From Polynucleobacter sp. 15G-AUS-farblos (GTDB lineage: Bacteria > Pseudomonadota > Gammaproteobacteria > Burkholderiales > Burkholderiaceae): DNA of 64,000 nt. A program made the translations under genes and the position numbers. How positions within the stretch are numbered: position 1 is the first letter of the stretch; every line of letters starts with the position of its first letter. Shown one piece after another: positions 8,543 to 17,243 of the stretch. Location of the stretch: the NCBI RefSeq assembly GCF_018882445.1, contig NZ_JACVOM010000001.1:124001-188000 (forward strand). Direction: 5' to 3'. The notes under the pieces are model-generated. The model worked only from the letters and a program-made list of their open reading frames with translations, made no database searches and was not told the origin of the DNA.

Positions 8543-8992
8543 TTATGCCTTACTTACTGCATGGATCGCTTCACGTACTTGTTGGAAAGTACCGCAACGA
8601 CAGATATTAGTAACAGCGGCATCTATTTGTGCATCTGTTGGCTTTGGATTGTTTCGTAACAATGCTGTGGTTGCCATCACCATGCCAGATTGGCAATAGC
8701 CACACTGGGGTACCTGTTTTTCAATCCAAGCTTTTTGAACTTTAGAGAGTTGACCGCTCTTCTCTAAGCTCTCAATCGTTTCAATTTTTTTTCCTTCAGC
8801 AGCGGAGACCGGTAAAGAGCAGCTGCGTATCGCCTGACCCTCAAAAATCACAGTACAGGCACCACAGGTACCGATACCACAACCGTATTTCGTGCCGGTT
8901 AAACCAATTTGTTCGCGAATGACCCACAAAAGAGGGGTATCTGGATCTACATCTACCTTGTACTTCTTGCCATTGACGTTTAAATTGGCCAT
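8543..8992 (-). CDS. 2Fe-2S subunit of molybdenum hydroxylase, isoquinoline 1-oxidoreductase alpha-like
   Basis: 149 residues with all eight cluster cysteines. The plant-type ferredoxin set is C38, C43, C46 and C58 (YGCGIGTCGACT). The second set is C97, C100, C131 and C133 (CGYCQSGM and CRCG). It shuttles electrons from the Mo site. It has no signal peptide and is expected to be exported by Tat bound to the large subunit. A good AGGAG ribosome binding site lies 7 nt before the ATG. It is the first gene of the leftward hydroxylase-sox cluster; the 129-nt gap to divergent lrgA must hold the promoters. Confidence 0.92.
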   Translation of the reverse strand: MANLNVNGKKYKVDVDPDTPLLWVIREQIGLTGTKYGCGIGTCGACTVIFEGQAIRSCSLPVSAAEGKKIETIESLEKSGQLSKVQKAWIEKQVPQCGYCQSGMVMATTALLRNNPKPTDAQIDAAVTNICRCGTFQQVREAIHAVSKA

Positions 8993-9121
8993 GAATGGTC
9001 TCCTGTTGGTTTTCTTGTAATAAAGGCTTTTGATATAAAGCCCCTGCTTATGATGTGATTATCTTAACGAACAATTGAATTATTGCTTTGCAACATAAAT
9101 GAGGGGCAGTAAGATCAAATC

Positions 9122-9469
9122 ATGATTTTTGGCTTCGTACAAATCCTGCTCTTTCAAAGTCTTGGAGAATTAGTCTCCAAATTTTTACTCCCCAACCTCC
9201 CAGGCCCAGTCATTGGCTTAGTGCTCTTGGTTCTATGGCTAGTTATCCGCAAAGGGGTAAATGCAGAGCTGGCTATGGTGGCCGATGGATTTAGTCAATA
9301 TCTTGGCCTGCTCTTTGTGCCAGCTGCGGTGGGGGTAGTGCTCTTCTTGCCACAATTAAAAGCCAATGCATTAGCTATTATTGCCGCCTTGATTGGAAGC
9401 GTGGTCTTAACGATTGCAAGCAGCGCCTTAGTCGCACGCTTACTGAGTAAAAGAGCGGCCCATGAATGA
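9122..9469 (+). CDS. lrgA: CidA/LrgA family membrane protein
   Basis: 115 residues with four hydrophobic segments. It has the family start (QILLFQSLGELVSKFLLPNLPGPVIGLVLL), with the conserved LP-GPVIG, and a VPAAVGVVLF motif. LrgA/CidA proteins were described as holin-like; LrgAB homologues are now tied to pyruvate or glycolate/glycerate transport. It overlaps lrgB by 8 nt, so the two are co-translated. It is divergent from the molybdenum hydroxylase cluster. Confidence 0.9.
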   Translation: MIFGFVQILLFQSLGELVSKFLLPNLPGPVIGLVLLVLWLVIRKGVNAELAMVADGFSQYLGLLFVPAAVGVVLFLPQLKANALAIIAALIGSVVLTIASSALVARLLSKRAAHE

Positions 9470-10190
9470 GAAACATTCCATTGTGGAGATTTGGGTCTAC
9501 CTATCCGGCAGCCCCCTATTTGCGCTATTCATCACCTTAGCGGCTTATCAAATAGGTTTATCTATTTATAAATCCAGCAAGCAAAACCCTCTAGCCAATC
9601 CTGTTGCCATCGCCATTCTGATCGTTGCATGCACGATTCAATTTATTGAGATGCCTTATTCAAGCTACTTTGAAGGCGCACAATTTATCCACTTCTTACT
9701 CGGATCGGCAACGGTATCACTCGCTATCCCCATTTATAGAGGACTACATAGCCTTAAGGGTAGATCTATTCCGCTGGCGTTTTCTTTAGTGGTCGGCGGT
9801 CTTGTTTCTATTATTAGCGCGGTTGGCATCGCCACACTACTTGGGGCTGACTCCAGCATTACGGGAGCAATGTATCCAAAGTCCGTCACTGCCCCAATTG
9901 CCATGGGTATTGCCGAACGAATTGGTGTGTCGCCGACGCTGACTGCTATTTTTGCCGTTAGTACTGGGATCCTGGGCGCTATTCTGGCGCCTTTCGTACT
10001 GAATGCCTTGGGCATGAAAGCATGGTGGCAAAGAGGCTTTGCTATTGGCGTTGGCGCCCATGGAATAGGTACTTCACGTGCATTTAGCATTCACCCTGAA
10101 GCGGGTACCTATGCCAGCTTGGCCATGGGATTGAATGGCGTGATTAGCGCCGTTGCAATCCCGGTGATTTATAACTTATTGAATAAGTAG
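9462..10190 (+). CDS. lrgB: LrgB family membrane protein
   Basis: 242 residues with multiple transmembrane helices and LrgB hallmarks: MYPKSVTAPIAMGIAERIG, GILGAILAPFVLN, and GVGAHGIGTSRAFSIHPEAG. Together with LrgA it forms a two-component membrane system; in plants and Bacillus such pairs move small organic acids (glycolate/glycerate or pyruvate). The ATG at 9462 lies within the lrgA end (ATGAATGA). Transport of a C2/C3 acid would fit the organic-acid diet implied by the Bug receptors, but that is inference. Confidence 0.92.
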   Translation: MNEKHSIVEIWVYLSGSPLFALFITLAAYQIGLSIYKSSKQNPLANPVAIAILIVACTIQFIEMPYSSYFEGAQFIHFLLGSATVSLAIPIYRGLHSLKGRSIPLAFSLVVGGLVSIISAVGIATLLGADSSITGAMYPKSVTAPIAMGIAERIGVSPTLTAIFAVSTGILGAILAPFVLNALGMKAWWQRGFAIGVGAHGIGTSRAFSIHPEAGTYASLAMGLNGVISAVAIPVIYNLLNK

Positions 10191-10203
10191 TCACTTTATC
10201 CGC

Positions 10204-11565
<1,362 letters not shown>

Positions 11566-11642
11566 AGAGCTCTCGAATCTTTCTTTTGGGTGCATCTGTA
11601 ATTTCTAATACTATATTACCTATCAACCCATCGGATACCAAA

Positions 11643-12623
11643 ATGACTTTCCTGAAACCGATCTTTCTCAGTTTATTTACCCTCTTGAACCTATCCGCAT
11701 CTGTTCTCGCAGCGAATGAAACTGATTGGCCTAAAAAGCCGATTGTTGCGGTGCTCTCTTTTCCTGCGGGTGGATCTACCGATGTCTTCGCGCGTGCAGT
11801 GACGGCCCCTCTGAGTGAAGCTCTGGGGCAATCTGTGATTGTGGAAAATAAGCCCGGTGCTGGAGGTATGATCGGCCTAGGGACAGCTGCTAAAGCGAAT
11901 CCAGATGGATACACCATTCATATAAGCGCCCTTACTAATCAATCCATCTCTCAAGCTTTATTTAAAAACCCTCCCGCAGATCTTCGTAAAGATTTCATGC
12001 CAGTTGCTTTGATTGGTACGGTGCCTCATTTAATTGTGGTGAACCCAAGCGTCCCCGCAAAAAATGTTCCTGAGTTGATTGCCTTTATTAAATCCAAAAA
12101 GGGTGACCTTAGCTATGCCTCCCAAGGAAATGGCAGCCTATCTCATCTTGAATCCACTCTCTTCATGCAGCGTATCGGCGCTACCGGCACCCATATCCCT
12201 TATAAAGGGAGCGCCTTTGCACTACCTGACCTTATTGCGGGCAATACTTTGATGATGTTTGATAGCGTAACCGCATCATTACCGCATATCCAAAGCGGCA
12301 AGCTACGCCCAATTGCAATCGCTGCTGCAGAGCGCTCACCCCTCATGCCCAATGTTCCCACCTTAGGACAAGATGGCATGAAACAATTTGATGTTGAAAA
12401 CTTTTATGCGGTGTATGTACCTAAAAATACTCCACCTGCTGTAGTAGCAAGATTGGAACGGGAGATCCGCAAGATTTTGACGAATCCTGACTTCAAAGCG
12501 CGTATGGCAACTCAGGGAATTCACCCGCAATTTGCCAACTCTGAGCAGTTAGCAGAGATCACAGTAAAAGAACACGACAAATGGGAGAAAGTAGTAAAGT
12601 CTGCCAATGTGAAAGTCGACTAA
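11643..12623 (+). CDS. Bug-family tripartite tricarboxylate transporter substrate-binding protein
   Basis: 326 residues with a signal peptide (to SVLAANETDW) and the Bug hallmarks: WPKKPIVAVLSFPAGGSTDVFAR, VVENKPGAGG-like IVENKPGAGG, ANPDGYTIH, a YKGSAFALPDLIAGN segment and the late P-N-V-P-TL. Bug proteins bind carboxylated solutes in the periplasm and usually serve TctAB-type permeases encoded elsewhere. It is followed 50 nt later by a gamma-glutamyltransferase-like gene, so the ligand may be an amino-acid or gamma-glutamyl derivative (inference). Confidence 0.92.
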   Translation: MTFLKPIFLSLFTLLNLSASVLAANETDWPKKPIVAVLSFPAGGSTDVFARAVTAPLSEALGQSVIVENKPGAGGMIGLGTAAKANPDGYTIHISALTNQSISQALFKNPPADLRKDFMPVALIGTVPHLIVVNPSVPAKNVPELIAFIKSKKGDLSYASQGNGSLSHLESTLFMQRIGATGTHIPYKGSAFALPDLIAGNTLMMFDSVTASLPHIQSGKLRPIAIAAAERSPLMPNVPTLGQDGMKQFDVENFYAVYVPKNTPPAVVARLEREIRKILTNPDFKARMATQGIHPQFANSEQLAEITVKEHDKWEKVVKSANVKVD

Positions 12624-12673
12624 TCCCTTTATCGACTGACTTGATTAAACCTATTTAGCTTTTTAAATACCTT

Positions 12674-14263
12674 ATGTTGATTTCCCCTCCCTTTGGTGGC
12701 GGCCGTGCCCCAGTACTTGCCAGAAATGCAGTAGCCAGTTCGCAACCACTTGCAACCCAAGCAGGTATTGAAGCACTACAGGATGGTGGCAATGCAGTTG
12801 ATGCTGCACTTGCTACCGCCATCACCCTCACGGTTGTTGAACCCACCATGAATGGCATTGGAGGAGATGGTTTCGCATTAATCTGGGATGGTCAAAAATT
12901 GCATGGCTTAAACGCATCAGGTCAAGCGCCTGCCGCATGGACTCCAGAATACTTTGCCACCCAGAAGGCAATGGATTTGATTGGCTGGAAAACCGTAACC
13001 GTACCGGGTGTCGTTGCAGGATGGATTGAGCTATCACGCAAATTTGGCAAGCTACCCTTTGCACAACTATTTAAACGCGCAATTGATTACGCAGAGAATG
13101 GTTATCCAGTTTCACCAGTCATTGCACGTCAATGGCGTGAAGCGATTCCGATCCTGAAAAATCAACCAGGGTTTTCTGAATCCTTTTTGATTGATGGCAA
13201 GGCGCCAAGTGCTGGCCAAATCTGGCGCTATCCCGCTCAGGCTAAAACCTTAAAAGAAATTGCCGCCACAGAAACTGAATCTTTCTATAAAGGTCCCTTA
13301 GCAAAGTCGATGGTCGATTTTGCTCAAGCAACTGGTGGCTGTTTTACGATGCAAGACTTTGCCAACTACAGTACTGAATGGGTTGAGCCCTTAGGGTTTA
13401 ATTATGGCGAATACACGCTTCATGAGATTCCACCGAATGGCTCAGGTATTGCTGCTCAAATTGCACTAGGTATCCTAGAAGCTGCTAACGTAAAACAGTA
13501 TCCAGCCAATTCTACTCAACGTATTCATTTACAAGTAGAAGCGATGCGCATGGCTTTTGCAGATGCCTATGCCTATGTTTCTGACTCTAGCTCAATGAAG
13601 GTAGCACCTAGCGCCCTATTAGATAAAGCCTATTTAGCAAGTCGCGCAGCCTTAATTAATCACCAGCAAGCTGGAACCTATGGCCCAGGTGATCCTCACT
13701 CTGGTGGCACGGTATATCTATGCGCCGCCGATGAATCAGGCATGATGATCTCTTATATACAGTCGAACTTCAAAGGCTTCGGCTCTGGTGTTGTTGCGCC
13801 TGGTGGCATTGCTTTTCATAACCGTGGAATGAGCTTTAATCTTGAAGATGGTCATCCTAATCAAGTTGCTCCTGGCAAGCGCCCATTCCACACCATCATT
13901 CCAGCGTTCTTAACCAAAGGAAGTAGACCCTCAATGGCCTTTGGTGTGATGGGCGGCAATATGCAACCTCAAGGTCATATTCAATTTGTCATGCGATTCG
14001 TTGATGAGTATCTGAATCCTCAGGCCTGCTCTGATGCGCCGCGTTGGCGAATTGATGATCTAGGTAAGTTAACGGTTGAAGCATCGATGCCCCAAAGTGT
14101 TGTTGATGGCCTCAAGGTACTTGGTCATGAGGTGGCTATTCAGCCTGCGAATAGTCTAGACTTTGGAAGCGCACAAGCCATTGCCATGATCAATGATGAT
14201 GCAGACTCCGCATTTATCGCTGGAAGTGACCATCGAAGAGACGGTTTAGCTGCTGGTTTCTAG
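12674..14263 (+). CDS. Gamma-glutamyltransferase family protein (Ntn hydrolase)
   Basis: 529 residues, normal length for the family. The N-terminal part has the ASSQPLATQAG and NAVDAALATA signatures, and the precursor cleavage site is HSGGT with Thr at residue 346 as the nucleophile. GGT-type enzymes hydrolyse or transfer the gamma-glutamyl group of glutathione and related compounds. There is no signal peptide (starts MLISPPFGGG), so it resembles the cytoplasmic GGT-like subgroup rather than periplasmic Ggt. It follows a Bug receptor in the same direction. The substrate could be another gamma-glutamyl or acyl amide. Confidence 0.88.
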   Translation: MLISPPFGGGRAPVLARNAVASSQPLATQAGIEALQDGGNAVDAALATAITLTVVEPTMNGIGGDGFALIWDGQKLHGLNASGQAPAAWTPEYFATQKAMDLIGWKTVTVPGVVAGWIELSRKFGKLPFAQLFKRAIDYAENGYPVSPVIARQWREAIPILKNQPGFSESFLIDGKAPSAGQIWRYPAQAKTLKEIAATETESFYKGPLAKSMVDFAQATGGCFTMQDFANYSTEWVEPLGFNYGEYTLHEIPPNGSGIAAQIALGILEAANVKQYPANSTQRIHLQVEAMRMAFADAYAYVSDSSSMKVAPSALLDKAYLASRAALINHQQAGTYGPGDPHSGGTVYLCAADESGMMISYIQSNFKGFGSGVVAPGGIAFHNRGMSFNLEDGHPNQVAPGKRPFHTIIPAFLTKGSRPSMAFGVMGGNMQPQGHIQFVMRFVDEYLNPQACSDAPRWRIDDLGKLTVEASMPQSVVDGLKVLGHEVAIQPANSLDFGSAQAIAMINDDADSAFIAGSDHRRDGLAAGF

Positions 14264-14269
14264 TGATTA

Positions 14270-14602
14270 CTAGATTGCAAATGCTTCTTGTAAAACTCTC
14301 AAGCTAGCCTGCAATGTTTTCGGGCTAGAAGAGCCAATCTTTTTAAGCAAGAGACCCTTGTCTATTGTACGAATTTGATCAAGCAAAATTAGTCCCTGCT
14401 TTTTATCGTGGGTTATGGGAATACGAAATTCGGCAGCCCTAGCCTTGGTTGACATTGGCGCAATAATGACAGTATTCAAATAGTCATTCATTTCTTGAGG
14501 TGAAACTATAAGACATGGTCGAGTTTTTTTAATTTCGCTTCCCTTAGTTGGATCAAGCTTAATGAGCCATATCTCTCCGCGACCAACAATGCTTCTTACC
14601 AA
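14270..14602 (-). CDS. mazF: MazF/PemK-family endoribonuclease toxin
   Basis: 110 residues with the PemK/MazF fold markers: GEIWLIKLDPTKGSE near the N-terminus, KKTRPCLIVSP (the conserved RP-x-hydrophobic-V-S motif), VIIAPMST and the LLDQIRTIDK strand. Members cleave mRNA at short motifs. The start is a TTG at 14602, overlapping the antitoxin stop by 7 nt; no ATG or GTG alternative is near, and weak initiation would favour excess antitoxin. It is convergent with the gamma-glutamyltransferase gene, 6 nt between stops. Confidence 0.87.
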   Translation of the reverse strand: MVRSIVGRGEIWLIKLDPTKGSEIKKTRPCLIVSPQEMNDYLNTVIIAPMSTKARAAEFRIPITHDKKQGLILLDQIRTIDKGLLLKKIGSSSPKTLQASLRVLQEAFAI

Positions 14603-14844
14603 ACCCAGTCCCCATCATTCTCGTTATTAAAGTCGCCAGCAATCAATTTATCTTCCCCAGCAGTTGCAATCGCCTTAGCGTCATTTGCCCAACTTTTTCG
14701 CACTGGGTTTTTTGGTTTACTCAATATAATTTTTGCATCTTCGACTGACATATCCATCTCTCTCTCAATACCGAGTTGCTCAAGAATCGCTTTAGGAATA
14801 ACAACACCCCTGGAATTACCAATAGCCCTTACCGAAACCGGCAT
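14596..14844 (-). CDS. mazE: MazE/AbrB-type antitoxin
   Basis: 82 residues from the ATG at 14844. It starts with the swapped-hairpin AbrB DNA-binding fold (MPVSVRAIGNSRGVVIPKAI), followed by an acidic toxin-neutralising tail ending NENDGDWVW. The start is chosen because TTAAGG lies 5 nt upstream. The ATG at 14886 and TTG at 14925 lie in or before the operator, have no ribosome site and would add an odd extension. The first gene of the pair, it should repress its own promoter through the palindrome just upstream. Confidence 0.85.
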   Translation of the reverse strand: MPVSVRAIGNSRGVVIPKAILEQLGIEREMDMSVEDAKIILSKPKNPVRKSWANDAKAIATAGEDKLIAGDFNNENDGDWVW

Positions 14845-14886
14845 GGATACCTTAAGAGGGGTAATGAGGTTTTGCTTCTTATTCAT

Positions 14887-14907
14887 AGTAATAACAATGT
14901 TATTACT
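14887..14907. promoter_or_regulatory. Perfect inverted-repeat operator of the mazEF pair
   Basis: The arms AGTAATAACA and TGTTATTACT form a perfect 10-bp inverted repeat around one central A. It lies 43 nt before the chosen mazE start and overlaps the predicted -10 box, so binding of MazE or MazEF would block transcription. This is the arrangement expected for autoregulated toxin-antitoxin operons. Confidence 0.65.
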
Positions 14908-14925
14908 AAATAAAAGCACAGTCAA
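14897..14925 (-). promoter_or_regulatory. Sigma70-type promoter of mazEF
   Basis: On the minus strand TTGACT (14925-14920) is followed after 17 nt by TAACAT (14902-14897). The -10 box falls inside the palindromic operator. The predicted transcript would start near 14890, giving a leader of about 45 nt before the antitoxin ATG at 14844. Confidence 0.5.
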
Positions 14926-14940
14926 GGGGCCTGAAAATCC

Positions 14941-16269
14941 CTATGAGGAAGGGAGGCAATTCAGATAGAAGCGTTTAATTTCTTGATCACAACTCACATC
15001 TTTAGGTTCAATTGGCCTTTGTAGTGAAATGCCTTCGATGGTTTTACAGCGACTGAGTGCGACATATACTTGCCCCGAGGCAAAGGCACCAGATGAAAGA
15101 TCTACCTTCACTTTGTCTAGTGTTTTGCCCTGACTTTTATGAATCGTGACCGCCCAAGCCAACATCAGTGGTATTTGTACATAGGTACCAATAATTTGTG
15201 GCGATATCTTTCCAGACATCATGTCGTGGTCATAGCGATAGGATTCCCATTGATGGCCTACCACCTCTACCGTATTGGAATAAGGTCCATTCTTGACCAT
15301 GACCTTGACCTTATCTGGCAATAGTTCGCGTACAACACCGATCGTCCCATTAACCCAGCGCTTTGGAAACCCACTATCGGTAGCAGTAAACATCACCTTA
15401 GCACCTACTTTTAAGGCTAGATTATTTGGTGATGGCAAATTACGCTCATCTACATTGAACTTGCCAGTGGTCTTGCCGGAATAGACTTTGACATCCTCTG
15501 TAATTGCACGTAAACCCGCCCCATTAATTTGATCCGCTCTGGCATTGGTCGTGGTTAAGGTAATCGTATCTTCATCCACCACTTCATTCTGTCGATAACA
15601 CTGCGCATTGAGCGTATCAATAGCCTCATCCACATCTTGATTAATACGAATTTGATTTAATAGGCTGGCGAAATGCGCATCCTTTTGACGGAATATTTTA
15701 GAGAGCTCAATCATGGTGACATCTTTACGATGGAGCGCCATGGCGCAAAAAAAATAAGGACCCTCGTAGCCTCGCTCTGAGAGTACTTGCATATCGCCAC
15801 TAGAGACTACGGGGGGTAGCTGAAACAAGTCCCCCACAAACATCACCTGAATGCCACCGAAAGGTTTTCCTTTTTGCGGACCGTTCTCGCGCAGAAATAA
15901 ATCCATCGCATCCACTACATCGGCTCGAACCATGGAGATCTCATCAATGATGAGCAAGCGAATATCTTTATAGAGGCGCTTATCACGCAGTGGCTTGATA
16001 TCTTCCTCGGGAAAGATCAGGCGTGGTGGCAACCTAAAGAAGGAATGAATAGTCACACCCTTCACTTGCAATGCGGCTACACCAGTAGGCGCGACAACAA
16101 CGACGTTGCCAGGAATGATTTCTCGTAGATAACCAATTAAGGTTGTCTTACCGGTACCTGCCTTACCACTAACAAATATATAGGGATCATGACGTTCAAT
16201 GGCATCTATTACAGCCTGATAGTCGGGCGTAACTTCAATCTCGGATGCATTACTTGGGGTGATAGACAT
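14941..16269 (-). CDS. PIF1-like superfamily 1 DNA helicase
   Basis: 442 residues. Walker A is SGKAGTGKTT (near residue 35), Walker B LLIIDEISMV, and the motif III-like MFVGDLFQLPPV follows. The C-terminal motifs V/VI read VTIHKSQGKTLDKV and YVALSRCKTIEGI. This is the compact PIF1/RecD2-related helicase form found sporadically in bacteria, which unwinds DNA 5' to 3' and may resolve G-quadruplexes or R-loops. It lies 3 nt downstream of the FGE-fold gene (likely co-transcribed) and upstream of mazEF. Confidence 0.88.
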   Translation of the reverse strand: MSITPSNASEIEVTPDYQAVIDAIERHDPYIFVSGKAGTGKTTLIGYLREIIPGNVVVVAPTGVAALQVKGVTIHSFFRLPPRLIFPEEDIKPLRDKRLYKDIRLLIIDEISMVRADVVDAMDLFLRENGPQKGKPFGGIQVMFVGDLFQLPPVVSSGDMQVLSERGYEGPYFFCAMALHRKDVTMIELSKIFRQKDAHFASLLNQIRINQDVDEAIDTLNAQCYRQNEVVDEDTITLTTTNARADQINGAGLRAITEDVKVYSGKTTGKFNVDERNLPSPNNLALKVGAKVMFTATDSGFPKRWVNGTIGVVRELLPDKVKVMVKNGPYSNTVEVVGHQWESYRYDHDMMSGKISPQIIGTYVQIPLMLAWAVTIHKSQGKTLDKVKVDLSSGAFASGQVYVALSRCKTIEGISLQRPIEPKDVSCDQEIKRFYLNCLPSS

Positions 16270-16272
16270 TCC

Positions 16273-17058
16273 CTATTGTTTCACGGCATCAGCTACACAC
16301 CGAAATCCGATATAAACCACGGCGATATCGCCAGGCTTGGATTCCACATCAGACTCTTGCTGTCGCTCTGGCCCATACCACCAAGACGCACCTCGAGTAA
16401 TGTAGCCCCCGTTGCGTTCGGTAGCCGTCCACTCCCAAACATTACCGCCCATATCCAATAGACCATTGACGCCAGGCTTAGTGGTGCCAGCTACTACATG
16501 ACCTGTGCCACGATTCAATGCACCTGCTGGTGCTAGACCTTTGTAGTCACCACAGCCGCTTAAGCAGTGGGATGGTGTTGGAGTGCTTCCGCCTGGATAA
16601 GGGTAACGCTGCCCTTTGACATAGCCAGCTGGCGGATTATTTCTTTGCTCTAAGAATGCAGCAGAAATCCACTCCTCATTACTGGGTAATCTCTTGCCGT
16701 AATAACGGCATACAGATTCCGCTTCTTTTTGATTGAGATGCACTGCTGGCTCTAAATCCTTGGCAGGAACGCCGTAAGGTGTTTTCCAAGACCAACCTGG
16801 CTTTTTAACAAAACCCGCTTCATAAGAAAGGCCACCGCCATTTTTCTCAGCCGCACTGACAAAGCCTGTAGCTGATGCAAAGCCTTTGACATCCCCAATC
16901 GTCATCTCCGTTTGATCCCAGATGAGCTTATCGATTTGGATAGTCGAAATCGAGGACTTAGGGGCGGCTTGACTAGTTGATGGCCGTAGCATGAAATACA
17001 GCGCAATTACTGTGAGAGCCAGGCCAAAAAGGATTTGGTAAATGTCGAACTTTTTCAT
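16273..17058 (-). CDS. Membrane-anchored SUMF1/FGE-sulfatase-fold protein
   Basis: 261 residues from the ATG at 17058. An N-terminal transmembrane segment (IYQILFGLALTVIALYFML) is followed by a periplasmic formylglycine-generating-enzyme-type fold: GKRLPSNEEWISAAF, LDMGGNVWEWTA, TRGASWWYG and terminal YIGFRC. Only the final GFRC cysteine is present; the Cys-x4-Cys pair of true FGEs is absent, and no sulfatase is nearby. It is therefore unlikely to make formylglycine and more likely a structural or binding member. It sits between the tRNA-His terminator and the helicase gene. Confidence 0.82.
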   Translation of the reverse strand: MKKFDIYQILFGLALTVIALYFMLRPSTSQAAPKSSISTIQIDKLIWDQTEMTIGDVKGFASATGFVSAAEKNGGGLSYEAGFVKKPGWSWKTPYGVPAKDLEPAVHLNQKEAESVCRYYGKRLPSNEEWISAAFLEQRNNPPAGYVKGQRYPYPGGSTPTPSHCLSGCGDYKGLAPAGALNRGTGHVVAGTTKPGVNGLLDMGGNVWEWTATERNGGYITRGASWWYGPERQQESDVESKPGDIAVVYIGFRCVADAVKQ

Positions 17059-17076
17059 GGGAAATACTCTAATAGA

Positions 17077-17099
17077 AAAAGCTCCCATAAGGAGCTTTT
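17077..17099 (-). terminator. Rho-independent terminator of tRNA-His
   Basis: AAAAGCTCC-cataa-GGAGCTTTT gives a 9-bp stem and 5-nt loop, followed on the minus strand by a T-rich run (tttttctatt). It begins 13 nt beyond the tRNA 3' end and before the FGE-fold gene start. Confidence 0.8.
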
Positions 17100-17111
17100 A
17101 TTTAATTATTT

Positions 17112-17188
17112 TGGGGCGAACGACGGGGCTCGAACCCGCGACAACCAGAATCACAATCTGGGACTCTACCAACTGAGCTACGTCCGCC
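17112..17188 (-). tRNA. tRNA-His (anticodon GTG)
   Basis: The minus strand reads GGCGGACGTAGCTC at the 5' end. A CCAGA-TTGTGAT-TCTGG anticodon arm has GTG in the loop, and a GCGGGTTCGAGCCCCGT-type T arm follows. The acceptor stem pairs over eight positions when the encoded G-1 is paired with C73, the hallmark of bacterial tRNA-His. CCA is encoded in the gene. It has its own consensus promoter and a terminator. Confidence 0.97.
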
Positions 17189-17202
17189 GTTGTAGAGGTG
17201 AC

Positions 17203-17232
17203 ATTATAGCTTTTTGCTTAAAAAGCTGTCAA
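17203..17232 (-). promoter_or_regulatory. Full-consensus sigma70 promoter of tRNA-His
   Basis: On the minus strand TTGACA (17232-17227) and TATAAT (17208-17203) are both perfect hexamers, separated by 18 nt. The -10 box ends 14 nt before the tRNA 5' end. The spacer is itself almost entirely an inverted repeat (AGCTTTTT-gctt-AAAAAGCT, 17208-17227), which may also act as a weak 3' hairpin for dusA. Confidence 0.8.
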
Positions 17233-17243
17233 AAATGGCCTAT

